Assembly (NCBI GenBank): GCA_944326035.1
Contig: CALVCS010000003.1
Location: 1 to 64,000 of the forward strand
Length of the DNA stretch: 64,000 bases
DNA from: an uncultured Alistipes sp.
Lineage (GTDB): Bacteria > Bacteroidota > Bacteroidia > Bacteroidales > Rikenellaceae
Reading direction: 5' to 3'
The notes under the pieces were generated by a model that saw nothing but the letters and a program-made list of their open reading frames with translations, was not told the DNA's origin and did not search any database. Positions 52,594 through 61,843 of this stretch are shown one piece after another (position 1 is the first letter of the stretch; the number at the start of each line of letters is the position of its first letter). The position numbers and the translations under genes were made by a program.

Positions 52594-54429
52594 ATGATCA
52601 ATAAAATAACCCGATCGATTGTTTTAGGGACTCTCGGAATCGCTGTCTGGATGGGGGGAGGATGTTCCTCCTCCAAACGGCCCCTTCCCACCGTCGACCA
52701 ACGGGTAACGGTGTGGCTCCAGGTCTCGCAGGAGCTCTCCGACCCCTCGTCGTCAACCAAAACATTTATCGGCGGGGATCGGCTCGATCGGGTTTTATGG
52801 TCGGAATACGATACGATTTCCCTCTATTGGCGAGCAACCGGAAGTGGGGATGCGTTGAGCGGCCAACAACGTTTTTATAACTATCAGTATGCGCCGTCGG
52901 GAACGATGTTTACGGCAACTATGAACGCTTTGAACGACGGCCCGTACGATTATTATGCGGCTTTTCCTCAGCCGGCCCGTGTCGATGGCACCGTGGCGAC
53001 CTATCAGTTGCCGGCCGAACAGGATGGAACCTATGACGGACGACCGGGCAGCAAGAATGATTCCTATGCCGGCAATCTGGATATTATGGTGGCGGAACCT
53101 TTGTCCGGCCAGCCGGGCGTGAGCGCCGATCAGACACTGGCCATGCGCTTTGTGCATCAGTGCCATGTGTTGCGGATTCAGGTGCCGACGGGACGGAATC
53201 AATGGGGCGCCCGGATCCGAAAATTGCGGGTAGAGTTTCCTTCTGCTGTTGTGGGGGAAATGTCGGTGGATCTGGCCGATCCGAATGCCGCACCGACACT
53301 CGCAGCAGGAAGCAATGTCGTGACGGCGGTCTTGCCGAAACCGTTCGAGGAGTCGGAAGAAGATGCGGCCGATGGCGCCTATGTTTGGCTTTTTTTATGC
53401 CCGGGGACGATCACGGGCGATGTGCGCTTTACGGCGTATGACGAAAATGGCTATCAGTCCGAGTCGCTCAGCGTTCCCTTCAATAAAACCCTCGAAAAGG
53501 GCCGTATCACCCCGGTCAATCTGACGATTCCGCCGGAATTGCCGGTGACGTGGATCGACTTTTCGATCGTTGGCAACAATCTGGGCGAGGAGCCGCAATC
53601 GTTCACGGTAACGGCACCCGAAGGGGCCACCTTGCGGAACGGAACGAATACGCAAACCTTTACGGTCAACGACCAGAATCACTATTCGCTCGGCTTCTAT
53701 AACGAATACGATGGCGTGGCGAACGGTGAGGCCATGCGGAGCGGACCGATGACGATTACCTACGATTCAGAACATGCAGTGGTGTCGGAAGAACGGACGC
53801 TCAGTGCATTTACGGTGGGCGATCATACGTCGATGTCGCTGACCGTTCCTTATCTGTTGTATGAAGATTTTAGCGGGGTCAGCGGTAGGGATCAAACGGA
53901 TGCTACGGAAGAGTTGAGTGGCTATCAATTGCCTGGATGGTCCGGGTCGCGTTTTGGGTTGCAGGCCAATACGGCGGCCATGATATATACTTATAAGGGA
54001 ACGTCTACTTCTAGTATCGATGATGACCAGGGACGTCTGGATACCCCCATGCTGACCGGATTGAAAGAGGGAGCGAACGTATCGCTCCGCGTACAGTACA
54101 ATGTGAGCGGAACGAAAGCCGAGGGGACCTTGTCAAACCCCAAAATCCTCTATTCGAAATACGAATTCGGAACCGACACGAAGACGGGCGCGCTCAATGG
54201 AGACGATAATGCCATTGAATCTGTATTTTATGAAGAAAAACCGGGAACGGACGGCAGCTATACCAATATCCCTTATGCGCGGGATATCGTCGTGACCGGA
54301 TGTACCAATCGCCATCGGCTCTCGTGGCGTACATTGATTACAATTGAAGGGGGAAGTTGGTGGTCGGTGATTACCGCCAAAACGGTATATGTCTATCTCG
54401 ACAATATTCGGGTGTCGATTGTCCCGTAA
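52594..54429 (+). CDS. Surface lipoprotein with fimbrillin-like N-terminus
   Basis: From the ATG giving MINKITRSIVLGTLGIAVWMGGGCSSSK the protein is 611 residues with a lipobox-type Cys at about 24; another in-frame ATG lies five codons upstream. Residues 30-350 resemble fimbrillin-type tip or adhesin proteins: FYNYQYAPSGTMFTATM, a QCHVLRIQVPTG core strand, and a second beta domain starting at VTWIDFSIVGNNLG. The last 185 residues form a jelly-roll-like domain (LLYEDFSGVSGRD to YVYLDNIRVSIVP). It is the first gene of the operon. Assignment to a named fimbrillin family is tentative. Confidence 0.65.
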   Translation: MINKITRSIVLGTLGIAVWMGGGCSSSKRPLPTVDQRVTVWLQVSQELSDPSSSTKTFIGGDRLDRVLWSEYDTISLYWRATGSGDALSGQQRFYNYQYAPSGTMFTATMNALNDGPYDYYAAFPQPARVDGTVATYQLPAEQDGTYDGRPGSKNDSYAGNLDIMVAEPLSGQPGVSADQTLAMRFVHQCHVLRIQVPTGRNQWGARIRKLRVEFPSAVVGEMSVDLADPNAAPTLAAGSNVVTAVLPKPFEESEEDAADGAYVWLFLCPGTITGDVRFTAYDENGYQSESLSVPFNKTLEKGRITPVNLTIPPELPVTWIDFSIVGNNLGEEPQSFTVTAPEGATLRNGTNTQTFTVNDQNHYSLGFYNEYDGVANGEAMRSGPMTITYDSEHAVVSEERTLSAFTVGDHTSMSLTVPYLLYEDFSGVSGRDQTDATEELSGYQLPGWSGSRFGLQANTAAMIYTYKGTSTSSIDDDQGRLDTPMLTGLKEGANVSLRVQYNVSGTKAEGTLSNPKILYSKYEFGTDTKTGALNGDDNAIESVFYEEKPGTDGSYTNIPYARDIVVTGCTNRHRLSWRTLITIEGGSWWSVITAKTVYVYLDNIRVSIVP

Positions 54430-54459
54430 AACAACATAAACACGAAAAGAATAAGGCCT

Positions 54460-55263
54460 ATGAAAAAATATATACTTTCTCTATGTGCGTTGAGTTTGGC
54501 GTTCGGTGCCTGCGAAAAGGCTCCGCAGACCACTCCGAATGACCCGCAACGCGGTGCTATCGTGTTCGATTGCTCGATCTCGCCGCAAGTGGCGGTGGCG
54601 GGCACCTCTACCAAAGCCGATCCGGTAACCCGGGAACTGCCCGCTGCATGCCTTCCGGCAGTGAACCAGATGGGCATGAAACTCAGCAGCCAGTCGACGG
54701 CTCTCGAATACCAGTATGAAACGATGGACGCTTACGATCAGCCGTGGCTCGATCCGGGAGACTATACCGTGGAATTTTCCTATGGCGATCCCGAAGCGGA
54801 AGGCCCCGATGCCGCCTGTTTCGCCGGTACCTCGACCTGTACCGTTGTGGCGCGTAAGGTGGTGACGCATCCTGTGGTACATACCCTGTCCAATTCGCTC
54901 TATACGGTCGAGTTGTCGGATTGGTTCAAAAATTATTACAGCGAATACCATTTGACCATTCACACCGAATCGGGGTATCAAAGCAGTCACACCAGCGCCG
55001 ATGCGGCCACCAAAGCGACGACCGAACCGACGCCGATCTTTGTGAAGCCTGCGACGAAACTCTATCTCAGCGGTACGGCGACCAAAACCAACGGCGTGCA
55101 GGTCGAATTCCCCAAAACCGAAATCGGAACGACCATGGCCCGGACCTGGCATACGGTGCAGATCGATGCCGGATCGACGGGACAGGCCGGTCTGAAGATC
55201 CATTTTAACGATACGTTGATCTCGGTGGATCCACAGGAGATCGAACTGAATCCGGAAGCCTAA
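54460..55263 (+). CDS. DUF4493-like surface lipoprotein (short)
   Basis: A 267-residue lipoprotein (signal peptide with FGACEKA lipobox). It starts with an Ala/Thr/Lys-rich segment (TSTKADPVTRELP) followed by GDYTVEFSYGDPEAEGPD and YTVELSDWFKNYYSEYHLTI, strands that follow the DUF4493 pattern in which a short TKA motif precedes a beta domain. No C-terminal PCMD domain is present. Lies 30 bases after the preceding gene and 45 bases before the next. Confidence 0.6.
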   Translation: MKKYILSLCALSLAFGACEKAPQTTPNDPQRGAIVFDCSISPQVAVAGTSTKADPVTRELPAACLPAVNQMGMKLSSQSTALEYQYETMDAYDQPWLDPGDYTVEFSYGDPEAEGPDAACFAGTSTCTVVARKVVTHPVVHTLSNSLYTVELSDWFKNYYSEYHLTIHTESGYQSSHTSADAATKATTEPTPIFVKPATKLYLSGTATKTNGVQVEFPKTEIGTTMARTWHTVQIDAGSTGQAGLKIHFNDTLISVDPQEIELNPEA

Positions 55264-55308
55264 TCACTCCTCGAACCTCGTTCCTTCATTATGAGAATCC
55301 CTATGCAT

Positions 55309-57198
55309 ATGAAAACAACTTTACAATTGATAACACTCGCCGCGTTCTTTCTTTTGTCCGGCTGTAAAGACGAAACGCCGTGGTATCTGCCTAATCCGAC
55401 TCCTGGCGAGGAGGGGGTAGGTTATCTGGTCACTTCGGGATTGACCGTTTCGGTGACTGACGACGAAGAGATTTCCGTGACGACCGGAAATTCGGAGGTA
55501 TCGGCCACCGGGCCGGTATCCAAGTCCACGGAAGCTCCGTCAGCAACTTCGGATCGATCGGCGGAGTCGCAGGCGGATCTGCAGACACGGGCTTCGGCCA
55601 CGTTGGTCGATGCGAGTGACGACTACAAAGTGACCATCCGAAACGACAAAACCGCCGAAGAAAAGCAGTATACCTATGGTGATCTGAAAAAGGCTGAAAA
55701 CCAGAAAATCCCGCTGCAACCCGGCTCCTATACGATTTCGGCGGAGTCTCCGGATTATGCAGACTATCTCGCCGGAACGAGTAATGCCGATTGGGATAAG
55801 CCGGTTTTTATCGGATCGGTGACGAAAACCATCGTCAAGGAGCAGGAAACGGTTGTGGATGATCTGATCTGTAAATTGGGCAATATCAAAACGACGGTGG
55901 CGGTTTCTCCCGATTTGCAGAATCTGTTCATGCCCGATGCCCAGGCGACCGAACAGTTACCGGCCCTGACGGTGACCCTGTCGATGGGGGATCATCAACT
56001 GGTGTATGGACGTCAGGAGATGGAGAACGAGGCACGGGGGTACTTCAAGGCGGTCGAAAGTTCCAATACGATTACGATCCAACTCGAAGGCGCTTACAAT
56101 AAGGCGGCGGGCGATGCCGCTCCGGAGTATGTTCCGGTCACCTGGACGCGGGAAATCACGGACTGTAAGGCCGGACAGTGGCGCAAGATCTCGATTAAAG
56201 TGCTCAATGCCACGCAAGGAACGATACAGTTCCAGATGGAGGTCGAAAACTGGGTGTACGATCAGAAGATCGATGTCGATGTGATGCAGATGTTTGCCGT
56301 GGGGGAAGAGATTATCCCGGACCTCGATATGTCCGATCCGAATGCTCCGGTGGTGACGCTGGATGGAGGCGATATTACGCAGGGTTATACCATCAGTCAG
56401 GGCATGTTCGACGACCAGCTGGGGAAGTGGAACCAAAATCTCCGGATGGCCATCACGCCGCAGTCGGGTGTGGCGGTACGTTCGGCCAAGGTGGTGTTTG
56501 CTTCGGATAATGCCGATCTGCTCAGTGCATTGAATCAGGCGGGGTATGGAAACCAAACGGTGACGGTGTGGCCGCAAAATGCTGCCCTGTCCCCCTATCT
56601 GTTGATGAAGGAAGCCTCCGCGACCGGTGCCCTGACTGCTACGCTGACCGATCCGGGAATGACGGCGCTGTTCGGTTATAAAGGAACCCATACCTTGAAA
56701 TTTGTGACGGTCGATACGAAGGGACGAACCTCCTATACCTCGTTAACGGTGCGCGTGACCGAAGGCGGGTCGATCGGTTCGGCGCCCGAGATCCTGTGGA
56801 CCAACAAAGACGGTTCGATGGTCTATAACTTTGATCAGCGCTATTCAATCACAGATTCGGGTCCGGAAGTGAAGATTACGGTGACCTCTGCGACCGGCAT
56901 TGTGGGATTCACCGTCGATATTACGAGCGATCGGTTGACGCCGAGTGAATTACAAGGGTTGGGGCTCTCCTCCCATATGGATCTGGTGAATCCCGGTGAA
57001 TTCAAAGGACCTTTGGAACAGCTGCAATTCCCGACGGGAGATAATGTCGCCGGTCAGAAGATGCTGGAGTTCGATATTTCGCAATTCATGCCGTTGTTGG
57101 ATCGGTTGGGTCCCGGTGACAGCGACTTTACCCTGACGGTTACCGATGCAGGAGGGGTGACGATCAAAACCATTCAAGTAAAAGCCATCTCAGAATAG
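55309..57198 (+). CDS. DUF4493-type surface lipoprotein (long)
   Basis: A 629-residue lipoprotein (signal peptide ending LLSGCKDE, chosen start MKTTLQLITL; two in-frame ATGs lie up to six codons earlier). The first 330 residues carry the DUF4493 features: a low-complexity Ser/Thr-rich start, IPLQPGSYTISAESPDYADYL, and VTWTREITDCKAGQWRKISIKV. The remainder has repeated Ig-like strands with an SVT/VTVW pattern. It is thought to be exported to the cell surface. It is encoded seven bases before the next paralogue. Confidence 0.7.
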   Translation: MKTTLQLITLAAFFLLSGCKDETPWYLPNPTPGEEGVGYLVTSGLTVSVTDDEEISVTTGNSEVSATGPVSKSTEAPSATSDRSAESQADLQTRASATLVDASDDYKVTIRNDKTAEEKQYTYGDLKKAENQKIPLQPGSYTISAESPDYADYLAGTSNADWDKPVFIGSVTKTIVKEQETVVDDLICKLGNIKTTVAVSPDLQNLFMPDAQATEQLPALTVTLSMGDHQLVYGRQEMENEARGYFKAVESSNTITIQLEGAYNKAAGDAAPEYVPVTWTREITDCKAGQWRKISIKVLNATQGTIQFQMEVENWVYDQKIDVDVMQMFAVGEEIIPDLDMSDPNAPVVTLDGGDITQGYTISQGMFDDQLGKWNQNLRMAITPQSGVAVRSAKVVFASDNADLLSALNQAGYGNQTVTVWPQNAALSPYLLMKEASATGALTATLTDPGMTALFGYKGTHTLKFVTVDTKGRTSYTSLTVRVTEGGSIGSAPEILWTNKDGSMVYNFDQRYSITDSGPEVKITVTSATGIVGFTVDITSDRLTPSELQGLGLSSHMDLVNPGEFKGPLEQLQFPTGDNVAGQKMLEFDISQFMPLLDRLGPGDSDFTLTVTDAGGVTIKTIQVKAISE

Positions 57199-57205
57199 TA
57201 CAGCC

Positions 57206-59377
57206 ATGAAAAATATACGATTCAGAACCGCTCTCCGTTTTATAGGGGTGATCGCAGGGGTTGCCCTGATGAGCGCCTGTGCGAAAGAGATGCCTGAATG
57301 GCAGGAGAGCCGACAAGGAAATCTCCGCTTGCAGTTGAAAGTAGGCAAAGAGGTGATCCCCCTGAATACGAAGGCGGACGGAGGATATGACCCTTTAGAG
57401 GTCAGTACGTTGTGGATCTATAAGGTCGAGTCGGACGGGGCCGGAGGAACTACCGAGGGGCTGATCCGTAAATACAAACCGGCCACGACGGTACCGGATG
57501 ATCTCTATCTGGCTTCGGGCCGTTATAAGGTGGTGGTGGAAGCCGGGAACCGGAACGAAGCCTCCTATGTGGAAAAGACCTATGCCGGCGAAGCCACGTT
57601 CGACCTGGACGAACAGGAGACGAAAGAGGTTCCCATTGAGTGTTACATTACCAATACGGCGGTACGTGTGCAGTTCGATGCGTCGGTGGGCCAGAAGTTC
57701 GATCAGGGCTATCGGGTTTACGTGAGTGCCTCGGATGCCTTTTCGGCCGAGGATGCCGAAAACAATCGGGTCCCCACCTTGCAGTATACGAGCGATACGA
57801 CCGGCTTTTTCCTCTTACCGGAGGGTGTCTCCAACCTTAGCTGGGGCTTTTCGGGCGAAAGTTCCGACCCCGAAATCAACCAGCACAATACGAAAACCGG
57901 TGTGATCGAACAACCGCAGGGCGGTATGCAATATACGCTCAATTTTAAATATTCGAAGACTCCGGACGGTTACGTGACCTTTGCCCTCAAGGTGCAAGAG
58001 TATGAAGAGGTGATCGAGAATCCGTTTATATTCAGTCCGGAACCGACCGTGATGGGCAAGGGCTTCGATATCGGAGAGGTGACCGCTTATTATGCCGAAC
58101 CGATCGATTTCAGTGTCTCGTCGATCAATTCGCTGTCGAGCCTGAAATTGACGGTGCAGGGGACGGGAACCGCCTATGAAATCTTGCGGGAGGGTCAGGT
58201 GGTGCCCGAAGCTGCCGGGCATGGCATTACGTATACGTCTACGGATGAGGCGAACGGAACCTTGTCGTTGACCCCCGACTTCTGGAAAGAGGTGCCCGGC
58301 GGCGTCCAGTCGCTGGATTTTGAACTCTCCGATGTGGCGCAGACCTCCAGTAAGGCAACGGCCCGCGTTGCGGTGACCGGGGTGATGGAGCTGTCGTCTC
58401 AGGATTTGTGGTTCGGAACGGCCGATTTGACGGCCATGGTCACCAATCCGACCGCAGCAGAGGTGTCGATGCAATATCGGAAACAGGGCGAGGATCAATG
58501 GACGACGATCGTCGCTCAAAAAACCGATGGATATACCTATTCCGCCCGCGCCACGGATCTCAAACCGGGAACCTCCTATGAATGTAAGTTGTTAGAAAGT
58601 GGGGTGGAAAGCGGGCTGATGAAGACCGTGACGACGGAAGCCGGTGTGCAGATTCCCAATGCCGGATTCGAAGAGTGGCATCAAAATGGAAGCCCATGGT
58701 TCCCGTATGCGGCGGGAGGAACGGAATTTTGGGGCACCGGAAACCCTGGTTCGACTTCGGTGGGAGCGCAATATAACGTGACGACCCGTATTGCCGATCC
58801 GCGTCCGGGGTCGAGTGGACAGTATGCCGCTCACCTGGAAACCAAAAAGCCTTCTGTTTTTGGAATCGGAAAATTGGCCGCCGGAAATATCTTCGTCGGG
58901 GCTTTCGGCGGTGTGTCGGGGACCAACGGTAAGGTGAATATGGGACGGAGCTTTACGTTCAATGCCAAACCGAAAGCGTTGAGAATATGGTATAAAAGTT
59001 CCTTAGTGGGTACGGATAAGGGTCGGGTATTCGTTTGTTTGACGAATATGACCAAACCGGGATGTACCTATCATACGGTCGATACGGGCAATCCAGATGC
59101 CACGACTTTCCAACCGAGCGATGAATTTTTATACACCGATAAGCAAAATCCGTCGACGCTGGAGGGCCACATTATCGCCTACGGCGACTTTATGGTCGAA
59201 CAGTCTCAAGGCGCATGGACCATGGTCGAAATTCCGATTACCTATCGGGACCAGTATGCTACGGAAAAACCCAATGTTCTGATTCTGACAGCCTCGGCTA
59301 GTTATCGGGGCGATGAATTCGAAGGAGAGGTAGGAAGTATGCTCGACTTGGATGATATTGAATTTGTTTACGAATAA
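57206..59377 (+). CDS. DUF4493 plus fibronectin-like plus PCMD surface lipoprotein
   Basis: The largest of the group, 723 residues with lipobox MSACAKEM. Residues 40-300 are a DUF4493 domain (LRLQLKVGKEVIPLNTKADGG, LASGRYKVVVEAGNRNEASY). Residues 410-480 look fibronectin III-like (ATDLKPGTSYECKLL). The last 240 residues are a PCMD domain, the putative carbohydrate metabolism domain of Bacteroidetes, beginning IPNAGFEEWHQNGSPWFPYA and containing DPRPGSSGQYAAHLE and GIGKLAAGNIFVG. A fibronectin-plus-PCMD module is repeated in the last gene of the operon. Confidence 0.75.
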   Translation: MKNIRFRTALRFIGVIAGVALMSACAKEMPEWQESRQGNLRLQLKVGKEVIPLNTKADGGYDPLEVSTLWIYKVESDGAGGTTEGLIRKYKPATTVPDDLYLASGRYKVVVEAGNRNEASYVEKTYAGEATFDLDEQETKEVPIECYITNTAVRVQFDASVGQKFDQGYRVYVSASDAFSAEDAENNRVPTLQYTSDTTGFFLLPEGVSNLSWGFSGESSDPEINQHNTKTGVIEQPQGGMQYTLNFKYSKTPDGYVTFALKVQEYEEVIENPFIFSPEPTVMGKGFDIGEVTAYYAEPIDFSVSSINSLSSLKLTVQGTGTAYEILREGQVVPEAAGHGITYTSTDEANGTLSLTPDFWKEVPGGVQSLDFELSDVAQTSSKATARVAVTGVMELSSQDLWFGTADLTAMVTNPTAAEVSMQYRKQGEDQWTTIVAQKTDGYTYSARATDLKPGTSYECKLLESGVESGLMKTVTTEAGVQIPNAGFEEWHQNGSPWFPYAAGGTEFWGTGNPGSTSVGAQYNVTTRIADPRPGSSGQYAAHLETKKPSVFGIGKLAAGNIFVGAFGGVSGTNGKVNMGRSFTFNAKPKALRIWYKSSLVGTDKGRVFVCLTNMTKPGCTYHTVDTGNPDATTFQPSDEFLYTDKQNPSTLEGHIIAYGDFMVEQSQGAWTMVEIPITYRDQYATEKPNVLILTASASYRGDEFEGEVGSMLDLDDIEFVYE

Positions 59378-59385
59378 GCTTGCAC

Positions 59386-60459
59386 GTGAAGAAAAGGATT
59401 GCCCTCGTTGTGATAGGGTGGTATATCGTGGGGGTGGGGACACTCCAGGCGCATGATTTTCGGGCGGAAACCCCGGTCGACTCGATGTCGAGACTCGTGC
59501 ATGCCTCCGTAGCGGAAGATCAACCGATCGCCGCGGATACGGTTTCCGTGTCCGGACTCGACCTCGTGACGGAGACTCCGTTCGGGGAACGCGGGGAACT
59601 TGAGAAACTCGGAGACCTCTGGAAATTTGAGGACTTCGAGGAATTCGAAGACCGAACGGTCGGGAGCCCCTCTTCCGAGGGACATTATGCGTTGGATCAA
59701 TCACAGTCAGCCCGGCAAATAACCTCGCGGAAGGTACGTCGACCCAAATATCAGGAGTTGCCGGCCGACTCGATCCGCGCCCGGAAACGGCAACGTGGAT
59801 TGACCTCGATGTCGAACATGTTTGTCCCTCAGGGACAATGGGTCACGGGGGTCAATGCCTCCTTCTCGACCCATTCGAACGACAACTATACCTTCGTGGT
59901 CATCGAAGGCATTAACTCCGAGGGCTATTCGGTCAATGTATCGCCGTTTTTGGGGTATGCTTTCCGCAACAATATGGTGATCGGGGCGCGGTTCGTCTAC
60001 TCCCGTACGTTCCAGTCCATCGATAAGGGAAGCCTGCAGCTGGGCGATGAAGAGACCGGGATCGATCTGAAAATCGATACCTTCTATGCCATTCGACATA
60101 CCTATCAGGCCTCGCTCGCATGGCGACAATATATTCCGTTGGGGGATAGCAAACGTTTTGCGTTGTTTAACGAGATGCAGCTCTCGATGGGAAGTTCCCA
60201 GGCAAAATTCGCCGAAGGAAGCCCGGTACGGGGAACCTATGAAACCGGACAACATTTCTCGTTGGGCATCACGCCCGGGTTGGTCGCTTTTGCGACGAAC
60301 AACATGGCGATCGAACTCAATGTCGGTATTATGGGGATCACCTACAGCAAGGTGAGGCAGATCCATAATCAGGTGACGGTCGGCACCCGAAAATCCAGTA
60401 TGATGAACTTTAAAGTGAACATTTTTTCCATTGGGATAGGGGTGGCCTTCTATCTCTAA
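59386..60459 (+). CDS. Outer membrane beta-barrel protein A
   Basis: Translation probably starts at the GTG giving VKKRIALVVIGW, eight bases after the preceding stop. The 357-residue protein has a signal peptide ending LQAHD, an N-terminal periplasmic region with acidic repeats (KFEDFEEFEDRT), and from about residue 145 a barrel of alternating strands ending in Phe-Tyr-Leu. Conserved words are MSNMFVPQGQWVTGVNASFSTH and GINSEGYSVNVSPFLGYAF. It is a typical outer membrane barrel of about eight strands. Confidence 0.7.
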   Translation: MKKRIALVVIGWYIVGVGTLQAHDFRAETPVDSMSRLVHASVAEDQPIAADTVSVSGLDLVTETPFGERGELEKLGDLWKFEDFEEFEDRTVGSPSSEGHYALDQSQSARQITSRKVRRPKYQELPADSIRARKRQRGLTSMSNMFVPQGQWVTGVNASFSTHSNDNYTFVVIEGINSEGYSVNVSPFLGYAFRNNMVIGARFVYSRTFQSIDKGSLQLGDEETGIDLKIDTFYAIRHTYQASLAWRQYIPLGDSKRFALFNEMQLSMGSSQAKFAEGSPVRGTYETGQHFSLGITPGLVAFATNNMAIELNVGIMGITYSKVRQIHNQVTVGTRKSSMMNFKVNIFSIGIGVAFYL

Positions 60460-60469
60460 CCGAATTGCT

Positions 60470-61840
60470 ATGAGGAACATACGTGCATATATACTTTGGG
60501 GCATCCTCACGCTCTGTTCGACCGGCGAACTCGGTGCGATCGTTCGGCAACCGATCCCGCAAGGCGACGCTCCGACCGACGGTTGGACGGCTGGAACCAC
60601 GCTTCTCCTCCCTGCAAGGGAAGAGATGAGCGTAGCTGCTTCATCAGGGGATTCGACCGCCGGCCGAACGTTGGCTGTGACGACCGATGCAACGACGCAT
60701 GCGACAGAGACTTCGGCGAATGTGACAGAGGCTTCGGCGAATGTACAGGAGGCGTCGGTGAATGTAACGAAGGATGAGGCGGTCGATTCGACGGAGCGGG
60801 CCATGGAGGCTGTAACGGTCGATGAGATGGGGAATGTAAGGAAGGATTCGACCCGGCGGACCCATCGATTGAGCTCGGCATCGCGCCATATCCCGCTCGA
60901 TGCACCTCTCTCTTCGCGGGTCTCTACCCCGCAGCCGCTCCCGGAGAGGGATTCCCTCAATGCCCAGTCTGGCCCGGCAGATTCGTTGTCGGTCGATTCC
61001 TTATCGATGTCGGCGCACGATTTGGCGGGGATGTCTCTTCCCGATTCGCTGTCGATGGCTGATTCGGGGGCGATGGTCGTACGCGATTCGTCGGGAATGG
61101 CGCTGCGTGATTCATCGGACAAAGCGACTGTGCAGCGGGCGCGGTTTTTGCCGACCCGGCGTCGGATGGATCGGGAGATCGATCGCAACCGGTTCATCTT
61201 TAAACGGGAGGTGGCGGTCGGTCTGACCGTCTCCTATGGGGTGATCTCCAGCGATGATACCGATTTCATGTTGTTGCTCGATAACCTGAATTTCAGCGGA
61301 AGCGTCTTTACGATCAATCCGTCGGTCGGGTATTTCATCCGGGATAATCTGAGTGTGGGGGTGCGCTTCGGGTACTCGAAAACCAAAGGCGATATCAATA
61401 GCCTGGCGTTGAATCTGGGTTCCTCGAACGACCTCGATATCTCCCTGACGGATCTCCACTTGACCAATAATGCCGCTTCGGCCGGGATCTTTATGCGCTC
61501 CTATGCCGGGATCGATGCCAAAGGTCACTTCGGTCTGTTTGCCGAACTGGAACTCTCCTATAAAAACGGCGAAACCGTCTTCTCCTACAAATCCAACGAA
61601 GAGGTCAAGTATACCCGCAGCAACAGCCAACAGTATAAGTTCTCGTTCAACCCGGGTTGTGCCGTCTTTATCTTCCCGAACGTATGCAGCACCCTCTCCT
61701 TCGGGTTGGGCGGTCTGCAATACACCAAAATCAAACAGACGGATCGCGAAGGAAACGTGATCGGTCAACGAGACGCCGCCAAGATGCGTTTCCGCCTGAA
61801 TCTGCTCAATATCCGGATCGGGCTCAATATCCTTTTATAA
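60470..61840 (+). CDS. Outer membrane beta-barrel protein B with Ser/Ala/Thr-rich linker
   Basis: A 456-residue paralogue in layout: signal peptide, a long periplasmic linker (about 40-220) rich in Ser, Thr, Ala, Asp with a seven-residue repeat TEASANV, and a C-terminal barrel (VAVGLTVSYGVISSDD to RIGLNILL). Three 21-base repeats encode the linker start near 60706-60770. The barrel, like its neighbour, ends on hydrophobic residues. Ten bases separate it from barrel A. Confidence 0.7.
   Translation: MRNIRAYILWGILTLCSTGELGAIVRQPIPQGDAPTDGWTAGTTLLLPAREEMSVAASSGDSTAGRTLAVTTDATTHATETSANVTEASANVQEASVNVTKDEAVDSTERAMEAVTVDEMGNVRKDSTRRTHRLSSASRHIPLDAPLSSRVSTPQPLPERDSLNAQSGPADSLSVDSLSMSAHDLAGMSLPDSLSMADSGAMVVRDSSGMALRDSSDKATVQRARFLPTRRRMDREIDRNRFIFKREVAVGLTVSYGVISSDDTDFMLLLDNLNFSGSVFTINPSVGYFIRDNLSVGVRFGYSKTKGDINSLALNLGSSNDLDISLTDLHLTNNAASAGIFMRSYAGIDAKGHFGLFAELELSYKNGETVFSYKSNEEVKYTRSNSQQYKFSFNPGCAVFIFPNVCSTLSFGLGGLQYTKIKQTDREGNVIGQRDAAKMRFRLNLLNIRIGLNILL
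60706..60770 (+). repeat. 21-bp in-frame repeat in barrel protein B
   Basis: Three copies of about 21 bases (GAGGCTTCGGCGAATGT core) give the heptapeptide TEASANV or close variants in the periplasmic linker. Confidence 0.6.
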
Positions 61841-61843
61841 CGT

